This document shows, piece by piece, positions 7,288 through 14,745 of a stretch of 14,869 nucleotides of DNA. Numbering within the stretch: the first letter of the stretch is position 1; the number at the start of each line of letters is the position of its first letter. The position numbers and the translations under genes were made by a program. Origin of the DNA: Bacillota bacterium (GTDB lineage Bacteria > Bacillota_A > Clostridia > Clostridiales > Clostridiaceae); contig JAKBFR010000052.1 of the NCBI GenBank assembly GCA_021837545.1, positions 1-14,869 on the forward strand. The letters are read 5' to 3'. The notes under the pieces are model-generated. The model saw only the letters and a program-made list of their open reading frames with translations, was not told where the DNA came from and ran no database searches.

Positions 7288-9993
7288 AAATTCACCATAC
7301 TTTCTTATATATAATTTCTTTAATATTGTTACCAAAATCATATATGAAAGTATCATAGCTCCGAGCCACAAAAAGTATACTGCAGGCATAGGTGACATTC
7401 CAAGTATTTTACCCAAATTAGTATAAGGGATTATTGTACCTATAGAAATAGCAATTGTTGTAAGAGTTAATACTGGTAAAGATGCTCTACTTTGAATAAA
7501 TGGAACTTTTGGAGTTCTTATCATATGAATTACAAGAGTTTGTGACCACAATGATTCAACAAACCACCCTGCATTAAATAGTGCAATAAACAATACATTA
7601 TCTACACCTGGTGCACCATATGCTCCACCACAAACAGCTGGACATATTACAAAGAACATAAGGATATAAGTTGTAATATCAAATACTGAACTTGTTGGAC
7701 CTATAAAGCGCATAAAACTTCCAATTGAAGATGCATCCCATTTACGTGGGTTTTTAAGATAATCTGAATCTACATTATCCCATGGAATTGAGATACATGA
7801 AATATCATAAATAAGATTTAATACTAAAATTTGAACAGGTAGCATTGGTAAAAAAGGTAAAAAGGCACAAGCAACTAATACACTAAACATATTTCCAAAA
7901 TTAGAACTTGCAGTCATTTTAATATATTTGATAATATTCGCAAAAGTTCTACGCCCTTCAATTACACCACTTTCAAGTACCATTAAATCTTTTTCAAGAA
8001 GAATAATATCTGCTGATTCTTTTGCTATATCAACAGCAGTATCCACAGAAATACCAACATCCGCTTTTCTCATTGCAGGTGCATCATTAATTCCATCTCC
8101 CATAAAGCCTACCACATGTCCATTATCTCTTAATGTTGACACTACTCTAGCCTTTTGTTGTGGAGATAATTTAGCAAATATATTAATCTTCTCAACAGCA
8201 TCTTTTAACTGTAAGTCAGTCATCCCTTCAATATCAGATCCCAAAAGTATTTTATTTGTAGAAATACCAACCTTATTACAAACATATTTTGTTACTTTTT
8301 CATTATCGCCTGTTAGAACTTTAACATCTACACCACATTCATGTAACGCTTTTATTGCATCGGTAGATGATTGCTTTGGAGGATCTAGGAAACCAATATA
8401 ACCCATTAGTACCATTTCTGATTCATCTTTGATAGAAAATACTCCTTCTGGTGATGGATTTGTCTTTTGGGCTACTGCAACAACTCTCATTCCACTTGCA
8501 TTAAGTTCATCTACAGTTTCAAAAATCTCATTTTTTACATCCTCTGTAAGTTCAACTACATTACCTTTATATTCTGCAAAAGTACATATAGATAACATTT
8601 CTTCTACTGCACCTTTAGTAATTAATTGAGTTTTTCCATTTTTATCTTCTAACACTACTGACATTCTACGGCGTGCAAAATCAAATGGAATTTCATCTAC
8701 TTTCTCATAGATTATTCTTAAATTTGAAAAACCCTCTTCATTACCATGTTCAAGTATTGCTATATCAAGCAAATTTTTAAGACCAGTTTGAAAATAACTG
8801 TTTAAATATCCATGTCTTAATACCCTAATATCCTCATTTCCATGAATATCAAGGTGACGTTCCAAAATAATTTTATCTTCTGTAAGAGTTCCAGTTTTAT
8901 CTGTACATAAAACATCCATTGCACCAAAATTTTGAATTGAATTCAAGTTTTTTACTATTGTTTTACGTTTTGACATCAGTACTGCACCTTTTGCAAGGTT
9001 TGTAGTAACAATCATTGGAAGCATTTCTGGTGTAAGTCCAACTGCTACTGACAATGCAAATAAAAATGCTTGAAGCCAATCTCCTTTTGTCATCCCATTT
9101 ATTACAAATACAACTGGTACCATACATGCCATAAATCTAATTAATACCCAGCTCACTGAATTTACACCTTTATCAAAACTTGTAGCTTCTCTTTTTTCTG
9201 TAATTGAATCTGCCATAGTGCCAAGACATGTATCATTTCCTGTTGAAATAACAATTGCTGTGGCTGTTCCACTAATAACATTCGTGCCCATATATGCTAA
9301 GTCTTCTAAATCTAAATGGCTTGATATATTCTTATCTTTTGTAACTTGATGTAATTCACCATGTTTTTCAACTGGTTCAGATTCTCCTGTCATTGAAGAT
9401 TGACTAATAAACAAATCCTTTGCATAAATTACTCTCACATCTGCCGGAATCATATCACCTGCTGCAAGCTGTATCACATCTCCTGGAACTAGTTCGGATA
9501 TAGCAATTTCGTTTGCAATTCCATTCCGTAGTACCATAGCTGTAGTTTTAATCATAGCCTTTAATCGTTCTCCAGCCTTATTAGATCTACCTTCTTGAAT
9601 AAAGCGGAGACTTCCACTTATTGTGACCATTGTTCCTATGATTATTACTGTTTTTAAACTTCTATCTTCTGGTGAAGCAATTATATAGTCTGTAATATAA
9701 GATACAGTGGCAAGTAAAATTAGTACTACAGAAAATGGATTGATAAATGCACTAATTAATTTCTTAATCAAAGTCTCTTCATTAACATGATTTATTTCAT
9801 TATATCCATGCTCTTCTAATCTTTTTTCTGCTTCCTCATTTGTAAGTCCTTCAGTTTTAGTATTAAGTTTTTTTAACATATCACTTTTTTCTAATAATCC
9901 AAATTGAAGTAACTTATTAGATATTTTATCTCTATTAATATTTTTTTCTATAGTTGATTTATTTAAATTCTCTTTATTTATAAAAAATTTCAT
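7282..9993 (-). CDS. mgtA: Magnesium-translocating P-type ATPase (MgtA/P3B type), riboswitch-proximal copy
   Basis: 903 aa, clearly paralogous along its whole length to the neighbouring ATPase. Visible elements: M1-M2 (about 80-125), TGES (202-205), LTPEMLPM (320-327), phosphorylated Asp365 in DKTGTLT, KGA (460-462), TGDN (561-564) and an intact [10 protein letters not shown] hinge (632-641), then six helices ending near 895. The family imports Mg2+ at low external concentration. GGGGG (10005-10001) is 7 nt before the ATG. Upstream lie, in transcriptional order, a consensus promoter, an M-box aptamer, an intrinsic terminator and about 310 nt of leader. This is strong genetic support for Mg2+ as the substrate, since M-boxes shut off Mg2+ uptake genes when Mg2+ is plentiful. 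The motifs are all canonical, so this is probably the main transporter of the pair. Confidence 0.95.
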   Translation of the reverse strand: MKFFINKENLNKSTIEKNINRDKISNKLLQFGLLEKSDMLKKLNTKTEGLTNEEAEKRLEEHGYNEINHVNEETLIKKLISAFINPFSVVLILLATVSYITDYIIASPEDRSLKTVIIIGTMVTISGSLRFIQEGRSNKAGERLKAMIKTTAMVLRNGIANEIAISELVPGDVIQLAAGDMIPADVRVIYAKDLFISQSSMTGESEPVEKHGELHQVTKDKNISSHLDLEDLAYMGTNVISGTATAIVISTGNDTCLGTMADSITEKREATSFDKGVNSVSWVLIRFMACMVPVVFVINGMTKGDWLQAFLFALSVAVGLTPEMLPMIVTTNLAKGAVLMSKRKTIVKNLNSIQNFGAMDVLCTDKTGTLTEDKIILERHLDIHGNEDIRVLRHGYLNSYFQTGLKNLLDIAILEHGNEEGFSNLRIIYEKVDEIPFDFARRRMSVVLEDKNGKTQLITKGAVEEMLSICTFAEYKGNVVELTEDVKNEIFETVDELNASGMRVVAVAQKTNPSPEGVFSIKDESEMVLMGYIGFLDPPKQSSTDAIKALHECGVDVKVLTGDNEKVTKYVCNKVGISTNKILLGSDIEGMTDLQLKDAVEKINIFAKLSPQQKARVVSTLRDNGHVVGFMGDGINDAPAMRKADVGISVDTAVDIAKESADIILLEKDLMVLESGVIEGRRTFANIIKYIKMTASSNFGNMFSVLVACAFLPFLPMLPVQILVLNLIYDISCISIPWDNVDSDYLKNPRKWDASSIGSFMRFIGPTSSVFDITTYILMFFVICPAVCGGAYGAPGVDNVLFIALFNAGWFVESLWSQTLVIHMIRTPKVPFIQSRASLPVLTLTTIAISIGTIIPYTNLGKILGMSPMPAVYFLWLGAMILSYMILVTILKKLYIRKYGEFL

Positions 9994-10109
9994 TTCTATT
10001 CCCCCTGTATAATTAATTAAAAATTCTTATACGGCATTGGAATAGACATAAGTAAAAATTTATTAATTTTAATCTCTACTAAAGATTATCTCTTTTAAGA
10101 AATATCCTT

Positions 10110-10262
10110 CTAGGCATTATAAAATAAGTAGCACCTAAGCTGTAAATGTTGAGATAATATTTTAATATTTCTACAGCTTCCTACGTTATTCATATTGTCA
10201 AAAAAATATTTCTCTTTGGGATAATCGTCGTCTATCCCAATGCACCTACTACCAGAGTCCAC
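10110..10262 (-). CDS. Possible 50-codon leader ORF between the M-box terminator and mgtA
   Basis: A GTG-started ORF beginning VDSGSRCIGIDDDYPKEKYF, ending LFYNA. AGGATGGTG lies just upstream (about 10278-10270). It fills much of the leader between the riboswitch terminator and the ATPase gene. Its 5' context (GGTGAA, AATAAG, TGGACTC) resembles that of the 37-aa ORF before the other mgtA. The protein has no recognisable domain or membrane segment. It may be a leader peptide, a decayed ORF or chance. Confidence 0.3.
   Translation of the reverse strand: MDSGSRCIGIDDDYPKEKYFFDNMNNVGSCRNIKILSQHLQLRCYLFYNA
10216..10240 (-). other. 8-bp hairpin inside the mgtA leader
   Basis: TTGGGATA (10216-10223) pairs perfectly with TATCCCAA (10233-10240) around a 9-nt loop. 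On the minus strand a run of seven T follows about 9 nt later, so it is somewhat terminator-like. It lies within the possible leader ORF, where translation could melt it. Confidence 0.4.
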
Positions 10263-10302
10263 TTATTTTCACCATCCTTTATATTTTTATTGTTATAACT
10301 TT

Positions 10303-10342
10303 AAATAAAAAAATCCTCGCTCAGCTAAAAACTGAACGAGGA
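10303..10342 (-). terminator. M-box expression-platform terminator
   Basis: On the minus strand TCCTCGTTCAG (10342-10332) pairs with CTGAGCGAGGA (10324-10314), with one G-T wobble, and the tract ATTTTTTTATTT follows. Its place immediately after an M-box aptamer makes it the off-switch formed when Mg2+ is bound. Confidence 0.9.
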
Positions 10343-10365
10343 CGTAAAAATACACGTTATTAATA

Positions 10366-10393
10366 AAATAAATAATCAATAAATTATTTATTT
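10366..10393 (-). other. AU-rich hairpin linking M-box aptamer and terminator
   Basis: AAATAAATAAT (10366-10376) pairs perfectly with ATTATTTATTT (10383-10393) around a 6-nt loop. It sits between the aptamer and the terminator. It may form part of the closing helix or the antiterminator. Confidence 0.45.
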
Positions 10394-10536
10394 ATTCCGT
10401 TCAAGCTTTAGCTTCACAGGGCTTGAAATTGCATTAAAATACGCCTTAAATTCGACGTATCCTGCTAACCTTCTCATAGTGTCTCCACTACTCCGCGGCA
10501 GCAACCCGTATCCCTATGGTAACCTCACCTACCGAT
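10394..10536 (-). ncRNA. M-box (ykoK leader) magnesium riboswitch aptamer
   Basis: The minus strand carries the M-box core in the right order: AGGTGAGG near the 5' end (about 10529-10522), GGGATACGGG, GCTGCTGCC-like GTTGCTGCCG, an ATGCA-type element (TTTTAATGCA) and CCCTGTGAAGCTAAAGC at the 3' side. This matches the Mg2+-sensing class first seen upstream of ykoK and mgtE, which terminates transcription when Mg2+ is abundant. A consensus promoter lies upstream, a terminator downstream, and then an MgtA ATPase gene. The exact ends of the closing helix P1 are uncertain because the flanks are AU-rich. Confidence 0.93.
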
Positions 10537-10572
10537 TATTATTCAATTGTTATAATTCTTTAATACATTTTC

Positions 10573-10601
10573 AGTATATGAACTTACCCGAAATTTGTCA
10601 A
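10573..10601 (-). promoter_or_regulatory. Promoter of the M-box/mgtA transcript
   Basis: On the minus strand TTGACA (10601-10596) and TATACT (10578-10573) are separated by 17 bp, close to the sigma-A consensus. Transcription would begin near 10566, about 30 nt before the aptamer. Confidence 0.8.
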
Positions 10602-10701
10602 CAACTTTATTTTTAAATATACCCATTTTGCAACTACACTTTCTTAGATTCTACAGTGATATAATAAATTATAAAAATAATTATAATTCCTTATGATTCA
10701 A

Positions 10702-10760
10702 TATAGATATCCTCGGCGAAACTAGACTTATGATAATAATTCACCATTTGGGTATCTATA
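10702..10760. repeat. Inverted repeat enclosing a GC-richer 37-nt loop
   Basis: TATAGATATCC (10702-10712) and GGGTATCTATA (10750-10760) are inverted repeats with one mismatch. The loop contains CTCGGCGAAACTAG. A second small stem (ATATTC/GAATAT) lies close by at about 10767-10782. It lies 57 bp after the stop of the small membrane protein gene and may be its terminator region or a structured RNA. I could not assign it to a known riboswitch class. Confidence 0.4.
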
Positions 10761-10816
10761 TATGCATATTCTGAAGAATATATATGGTAATATGGTTTAG
10801 AATATTAATCTATTTA

Positions 10817-11086
10817 TCATTCTTCTTTCTCTAATTTATCTCTGATTTGTCTTAATAATTCTATTTGCTCTTCGGAATTTTCTAACATCACGCTTAACCA
10901 CTCGCATAAAACAAACGTAAGTGCTGAAGATATTATAAATCCAACGCCTAATGCTATATTTACTGTACTAAACTCTTCACCATTCACACCAATATTTACC
11001 TTTGTAAATATTAATATAAATCCAAAAATTGTTCCTAATGTTATCATTACTTTTCCTACTCTACTTAGAAATTTTTCCATATCCAT
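10817..11086 (-). CDS. Small two-helix membrane protein, unknown function
   Basis: 89 aa. Two hydrophobic segments (about residues 13-30 and 43-66) are followed by a charged, probably coiled-coil tail (NSEEQIELLRQIRDKLEKEE). The helix-loop-helix layout suggests both ends in the cytoplasm. AAGGGGG (about 11102-11096) lies 9 nt before the ATG at 11086, so I prefer this start to an in-frame upstream codon at 11116. It is transcribed alone on the minus strand, with about 200 nt before the mgtA promoter and 300 nt after the cycA region. I do not recognise a family and see no regulatory element. The ORF is convincing because of the ribosome binding site and the coherent membrane pattern. Confidence 0.7.
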   Translation of the reverse strand: MDMEKFLSRVGKVMITLGTIFGFILIFTKVNIGVNGEEFSTVNIALGVGFIISSALTFVLCEWLSVMLENSEEQIELLRQIRDKLEKEE

Positions 11087-11229
11087 AAACTTATTCCCCC
11101 TTGAATATATTAACATAATATAATTTTATAGAATTATTTTAATTTTATTCCATATATGAACATAAAAAATTAGTCTCCATAAAACTATATTTGCTATAAT
11201 AGTTAAATGAACACTAATATATATATTTC

Positions 11230-11271
11230 TAAACAAAATAAAACCAGGGCTTATTCTTAAACCCTGGTTCC
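11230..11271 (-). terminator. Terminator after cycA and the 15-aa ORF
   Basis: On the minus strand AACCAGGG pairs with CCCTGGTT (11242-11249 with 11262-11269). The stem extends inward through T-G and TTA/TAA pairs to a 4-nt loop. TTATTTTGTTT follows. Orientation and position fit termination of the permease transcript. Confidence 0.85.
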
Positions 11272-11306
11272 ATGTGAAAACAAGTGTAATTATGGGGATT
11301 TAAAAG

Positions 11307-11354
11307 TTATTTTTGGAGTAATCCCAAATAATCATCTTCAAAATCATTTCCCAT
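11307..11354 (-). CDS. Possible 15-aa micro-ORF downstream of cycA
   Basis: It reads MGNDFEDDYLGLLQK and then stops. AGAGGTGAT sits 4-5 nt before the ATG, a very good ribosome binding site for such a short ORF. It lies between the permease stop (11418) and the permease terminator, so it should be on the same mRNA. The peptide is acidic and has no membrane segment. Function unknown. Confidence 0.4.
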   Translation of the reverse strand: MGNDFEDDYLGLLQK

Positions 11355-11417
11355 GACAATCACCTCTTTCGGTATTATTGTGTGCAGTATTAAATTAAAT
11401 ATACATAAAATTTAAAC

Positions 11418-12821
11418 CTACGCAAAATTCTCTTCAATATTTTTTTCATCTTCTTCATTTTTCTTTTTTGACTTAATTATTTTATAAATAACCCCAAGCA
11501 TTATAAACCATACAGGTGTTACAAATAGTGCTACACGAGTTTCGTTATTAAGTGCCAATGTAACTATAACGAAAGCTAAAAATGCTAAAATTATATAATT
11601 AGCAATTGGATAAAAAGGCATTTTAAATTTACTCTTAGCTGCAAGCTTAGGGTTAGTTTTGCGATATTTCATATGACAGATAACTATTATTGCCCAAATG
11701 AATATAAAGCAGAATGTTGATATACTTGTAATCAATATAAATACCCCTTCTGGCATGATATAATTCAAAATAACTGAAATCAATATAACAATTGTTGAGA
11801 ATATTGTAGCGTTAAAAGGTACTTGATTTGATGTTAATTTTTTCATTGATTCAGGTGCATTATCTTCTTTAGCAAGAGAGTAAACCATACGGCTTGTACT
11901 AAAGATACCGCTGTTACAAGCAGATGCTGCTGATGTTAATACAACGAAATTTACAATACTTGCTGCGGCTGCAATTCCAACTGTAGCAAATACTTGTACA
12001 AATGGGCTTTTATCTGGATTAATTGAATTCCATGGGTATATACTCATAATAACAAGAAGTGCACCAATATAGAAAATTATAATTCGAATTGGAATATTAT
12101 TAATTGCCTTTGGAATAACTTCTTCTGGATTTTCAGTCTCACCAGCTGTTAATCCAACTAATTCGATTCCTGTAAAAGCAAATACAACCATTTGAAATGA
12201 AAGTATAAAACCACTTGCTCCATTTGGGAACCACCCACCATGACTCCAAAGATTTGTAAAGCTAGATGCACCAGCATCTGTAGAAAATCCTTTAATAATC
12301 ATAAATGTACCAAGTATAATTAGTGACATAATTGCAATGACCTTAATTAAAGCAAACCAGAATTCCATTTCACCAAATAGCTTTACTGTCATAAGGTTCA
12401 TAATCAGTAAAATTACAAGGATTATAAGACTTGGAACCCATTGAGCAATATTGGGAAACCAATATTGTACATAAAGTCCAGCTGCAGTTATGTCAGCCAT
12501 AGCAAGTGAAATCCAGCAGAACCAGTATGTCCAACCAGTAATAAATGCTGCTCTCTCCCCTAAATAATCATATACAAAGTCTACAAATGAATGATAGTTT
12601 AAATTAGATAATAATAATTCCCCAAGGGCACGCATAATAAAAAAACAAATTGCCCCTGTTATCATATACGCAAATAAGATAGATGGGCCTGCTAAATGAA
12701 TAGATCTTCCTGAACCAAGGAATAATCCAGTACCGATTGCACCTCCAATTGCAAGTAATTGGACATGTCGATTTTTTAATCCTCTTGATAAGTTTTGATT
12801 TTTTGATGTTGATTGTTCCAT
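11418..12821 (-). CDS. cycA: CycA-type D-alanine/D-serine/glycine permease (APC superfamily, AAT family)
   Basis: 467 aa with about 12 membrane helices. It follows E. coli CycA closely from memory: NRHVQLLAIGGAIGTGLF near the N-terminus, LGELLLSNL, GWTYWFCW, KLFGEMEFWFALIK, FAFTGIELVG and NFVVLTSAASACNSGIFSTS. This family imports amino acids with protons across the cytoplasmic membrane; CycA carries D-alanine, D-serine and glycine. GGAGGG (12832-12827) is 5 nt before the ATG. A tandem glycine riboswitch upstream on the same strand independently supports glycine as a substrate, which is why I favour CycA over other AAT members such as GabP or LysP. A 15-codon ORF and a terminator follow. No odd residues were seen. 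Confidence 0.9.
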   Translation of the reverse strand: MEQSTSKNQNLSRGLKNRHVQLLAIGGAIGTGLFLGSGRSIHLAGPSILFAYMITGAICFFIMRALGELLLSNLNYHSFVDFVYDYLGERAAFITGWTYWFCWISLAMADITAAGLYVQYWFPNIAQWVPSLIILVILLIMNLMTVKLFGEMEFWFALIKVIAIMSLIILGTFMIIKGFSTDAGASSFTNLWSHGGWFPNGASGFILSFQMVVFAFTGIELVGLTAGETENPEEVIPKAINNIPIRIIIFYIGALLVIMSIYPWNSINPDKSPFVQVFATVGIAAAASIVNFVVLTSAASACNSGIFSTSRMVYSLAKEDNAPESMKKLTSNQVPFNATIFSTIVILISVILNYIMPEGVFILITSISTFCFIFIWAIIVICHMKYRKTNPKLAAKSKFKMPFYPIANYIILAFLAFVIVTLALNNETRVALFVTPVWFIMLGVIYKIIKSKKKNEEDEKNIEENFA

Positions 12822-12838
12822 TTTATCCCTCCATCTTA

Positions 12839-12872
12839 GTTAAAAGGCATGTACTTAAAAAGCGCCTTTTAC
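12839..12872 (-). promoter_or_regulatory. Hairpin next to the cycA ribosome binding site, possible expression platform
   Basis: On the minus strand GTAAAAGGC (12872-12864) pairs with GCCTTTTAAC (12848-12839) with one bulge, ending 6 nt before GGAGGG. No T run follows. An alternative small stem (AAAAG/CTTTT) uses the same bases, so two folds compete. This fits translational control or antitermination by the upstream glycine aptamers, but it is inference. Confidence 0.4.
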
Positions 12873-12962
12873 TATATAAGTATTTTTTGATCGGAGATAC
12901 AAATGGGAATAGATAAGATCTAAATGAAGTAATTAATGATATATTACTTTTGTAAGATATGT

Positions 12963-13142
12963 TATCTTTCCCTGTCCTTTTACCTGAGAGTTTCACTTTG
13001 CAGCTTTCTCCTTCGGTGCTCTATTTCGAGTCTCTCCAAGGTTTCATCCAATAGCGGTCATCTCTAATTAAATTAGGTACCTGAAAGATTTACTTCTTCG
13101 GTGAATGGCCATAGCCATTACTCTCCCACTATCTTCATCTGA
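12963..13142 (-). ncRNA. Tandem glycine riboswitch
   Basis: Two glycine aptamers lie head to tail on the minus strand. Aptamer 1 (about 13135-13070) shows GGGAGAG, CACCGAAGAAG and CTTTCAGGTACC. Aptamer 2 (about 13050-12968) shows TTGGAGAGACTC, GAGCACCGAAGGAG and AACTCTCAGGTAAAAGGACAG. These are the conserved GGAGAG, ACCGAAG and CUCAGG elements of the gcvT-type class. A short linker joins them. In known cases glycine turns on breakdown or export genes or controls transporters; here the target is the CycA-type permease, whose direction of control cannot be read from sequence. Confidence 0.95.
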
Positions 13143-13343
13143 ACTTTTAAATTTTATAGTTAAAATATTAAATTTTACAGTTATATATTAATATATATTT
13201 AATATAATTGCAATATTTTTTTCATTTTAATAAAAATCTGAAAATATTTTATTATAATCACCAAAATTCTTTATAGTTGATCCAATTTAATAAATCTTCT
13301 GTTTTCGCCATTTACCAATTTAAATATTCTGACAGAAAAGTCT

Positions 13344-13725
13344 TTATATATGAATTTTTAATTTACTCTGGTCTATCATCCACTCCCCTGTTTTCCATTT
13401 ATTTAAGAACAGATCAAAATAGTCTTGTACATCCCATATTATTCCTTTTATAGAAAATAACTTCATGAGTTTTCCAAAACGAATTGATTGTATCAGATCA
13501 TAATAACATCTTACTACCATTTATATCTACTAACCTATAACTCTTTTCACCTTCCAATGGCCCTCCCCAAAGTTTGTGATAAATTTCAAAGAACAGTTGA
13601 CTTTTGTCACATTCATTTGAATTTGAATATTTATAAATCAAAAACTTTTTAATATTATTCTTTTCCTTATCTAAATCTTTAATTTGATTTTTTGAATCAT
13701 AATTTATTATTTGTTGTAAAATAGG
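13344..13725 (-). pseudogene. Decayed coding region, family not recognised
   Basis: Two protein-like open frames on the minus strand abut with a frame change near 13500. The first (13725-13498, 75 codons then TGA) contains DKEKNNIKKFLIYKY and LWGGPLEGEKSYRLVDINGS. The second (13502-13344, 52 codons then TAA) contains IIWDVQDYFDLFLNKWKTGE. There is no start codon with a ribosome binding site, and the frames overlap only by the shift. Composition and residue pattern look like former coding sequence rather than random AT-rich DNA. I cannot name the family. The remaining part of the gap (13143-13343) is AT-rich and probably holds the riboswitch promoter, though no clear -35/-10 pair stands out. 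Confidence 0.35.
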
Positions 13726-13726
13726 T

Positions 13727-13757
13727 TATAATAAGACTATATAAATAGTTACGGAGG
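13727..13757 (+). promoter_or_regulatory. -10 box and ribosome binding site ahead of the ybjQ cluster
   Basis: A consensus TATAAT (13727-13732) has no good -35 at the normal distance. GGAGG (13753-13757) follows about 20 nt later. They sit correctly for the small ORF that begins about 13765. Confidence 0.4.
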
Positions 13758-13764
13758 TCATATT

Positions 13765-13883
13765 ATCCCAAGTGTAGAGTCAATGAACCAATATTTTGTA
13801 CAGAGTCACATAAGAATTATATTCAGTTCGCACAAAATTTAGGTATTGAATTACAACAAATGAATAATTGTACTTTAATGTGA
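13765..13883 (+). pseudogene. Small (~39 aa) ORF with apparently broken start codon
   Basis: An open frame reads PKCRVNEPIFCTESHKNYIQ, then FAQNLGIELQQMNNCTLM and TGA. It is preceded by GGAGG at the right distance, but where ATG is expected the sequence is AT followed directly by CCC; one missing G would restore a perfect start. No other NTG start is in frame near the ribosome binding site. It ends 7 nt before the ribosome binding site of the YbjQ gene, like a first cistron. It may be a fresh pseudogene or carry a sequencing error. No family recognised. Confidence 0.4.
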
Positions 13884-13903
13884 TTCAAAAGGAGGAAAAT
13901 TCA

Positions 13904-14224
13904 ATGATAATTGTTACAACTGAAAATATTACAGGGTACAAGGTAATAGAAGTAAAAGGTCAGGTTTTTGGATTAATTGTAAGAAGTCGTGGATTAGGTG
14001 GAAACATAATAGCGGGGTTAAGAAGTCTAGTAGGTGGAGAAATTCATGAGTACACAGCAATGCTTGAAGATGCACGTAAACAAGCGATTGACCGTCTAGT
14101 TAAAAATGCAACTGCAATGGGAGCTAATGCTGTGGTAATGATGAGATTTGACTCAAGCGAGATTGGTCAGAATATGAGTGAAGTATTAGCATTTGGCACA
14201 GCAGTTATAATTGAGAAGGAATAA
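13904..14224 (+). CDS. YbjQ/UPF0145 family protein
   Basis: 106 aa, the usual family length, soluble. It shows the family pattern: MIIVTTENITGYKVIEVKGQ, SRGLGGNIIAGLRSLVGGE, YTAMLEDARKQAIDRLVKNA, GANAVVMMRFDSSE and EVLAFGTAVII. YbjQ proteins (DUF74) form pentamers of a small alpha/beta fold; some are called putative heavy-metal-binding proteins, but the function is not settled. GGAGG (13891-13895) is 8 nt before the ATG at 13904, so I reject an upstream TTG at 13868. The next gene starts 5 nt after its stop, so an operon with two small membrane proteins is likely. Confidence 0.92.
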   Translation: MIIVTTENITGYKVIEVKGQVFGLIVRSRGLGGNIIAGLRSLVGGEIHEYTAMLEDARKQAIDRLVKNATAMGANAVVMMRFDSSEIGQNMSEVLAFGTAVIIEKE

Positions 14225-14229
14225 TTAAC

Positions 14230-14457
14230 ATGCATAAAATATTTAGTATTTATGCTTTGGTTGAAGCAGGAATTTTAATCTTTGCAGTTATTTCCTTAAT
14301 ATTTTGGGATAAGAGATATAGAAAAAATCATGGTTCAAATATCCCAAATGGGTTTAAGAGGACTGAAGAAGTAACCATAGACCCGAACACTAATAAAAAA
14401 CTCAGAGTTTACTATAACCCTACTACTGGCGAGAGATTTTATCACGAGGAGACTTGA
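14230..14457 (+). CDS. Small single-helix membrane protein in the ybjQ operon
   Basis: 75 aa. One N-terminal membrane helix (about residues 7-26, ending FWDKRYRKN) anchors a short polar domain, probably cytoplasmic by the positive-inside rule. The C-terminus has a distinctive run, VTIDPNTNKKLRVYYNP followed by TTGERFYHEE. The ATG lies 5 nt after the YbjQ stop and is served by AGAAGGA inside that gene. I know no named family. Being coupled to ybjQ, it may tether or modify the YbjQ oligomer at the membrane, which is inference only. Confidence 0.75.
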   Translation: MHKIFSIYALVEAGILIFAVISLIFWDKRYRKNHGSNIPNGFKRTEEVTIDPNTNKKLRVYYNPTTGERFYHEET

Positions 14458-14462
14458 TATTA

Positions 14463-14654
14463 ATGAGTATTTTAACAGAACTAATAATCAGAGGTGTCTT
14501 AGTTATTGCGTTAAATGATGGTATTATACTTTACGTGATTAAAAAGCGTTCTACTCCAATAACTATTCCAATAATTTTAGGAATAATTTTAGTAACAAGT
14601 GCCGCATTTGTGATTAATACTTGGTATTGTCTTAAGAAGAATGGAATAATTTAA
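14463..14654 (+). CDS. Small two-helix membrane protein, last gene of the ybjQ cluster
   Basis: 63 aa. Two hydrophobic segments (about residues 4-25 and 33-54) are joined by a basic turn KKRSTP. I prefer the ATG at 14463 (CGAGGAG about 11 nt upstream) to a TTG at 14454 that would overlap the previous gene and sit too close to that ribosome binding site. The gap to the previous stop is 5 nt. Function unknown. A hairpin follows about 50 nt after the stop. Confidence 0.6.
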   Translation: MSILTELIIRGVLVIALNDGIILYVIKKRSTPITIPIILGIILVTSAAFVINTWYCLKKNGII

Positions 14655-14705
14655 GATAAAGCATTTAGAAATAATGATAGCATGCATTTTTCTAAAATCA
14701 TTAAT

Positions 14706-14745
14706 TAATAGAACTCTTGAAAAGGAGTTCTATTATTATATACTT
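14706..14745 (+). terminator. Terminator of the ybjQ cluster
   Basis: TAATAGAACTC (14706-14716) pairs perfectly with GAGTTCTATTA (14725-14735) around an 8-nt loop. The following TTATATACTT is only modestly T-rich. A weaker 7-bp stem (TAATGAT/ATCATTA) lies just upstream. The rest of the window to 14869 shows nothing further. Confidence 0.65.

Noticed and set aside
7928..8629. Two plus-strand ORFs (157 and 66 codons)
   Set aside because: Both are antisense to the proximal mgtA over its phosphorylation and hinge domains; they have low-complexity, Ser/Thr/Ile-rich translations and no start signals.
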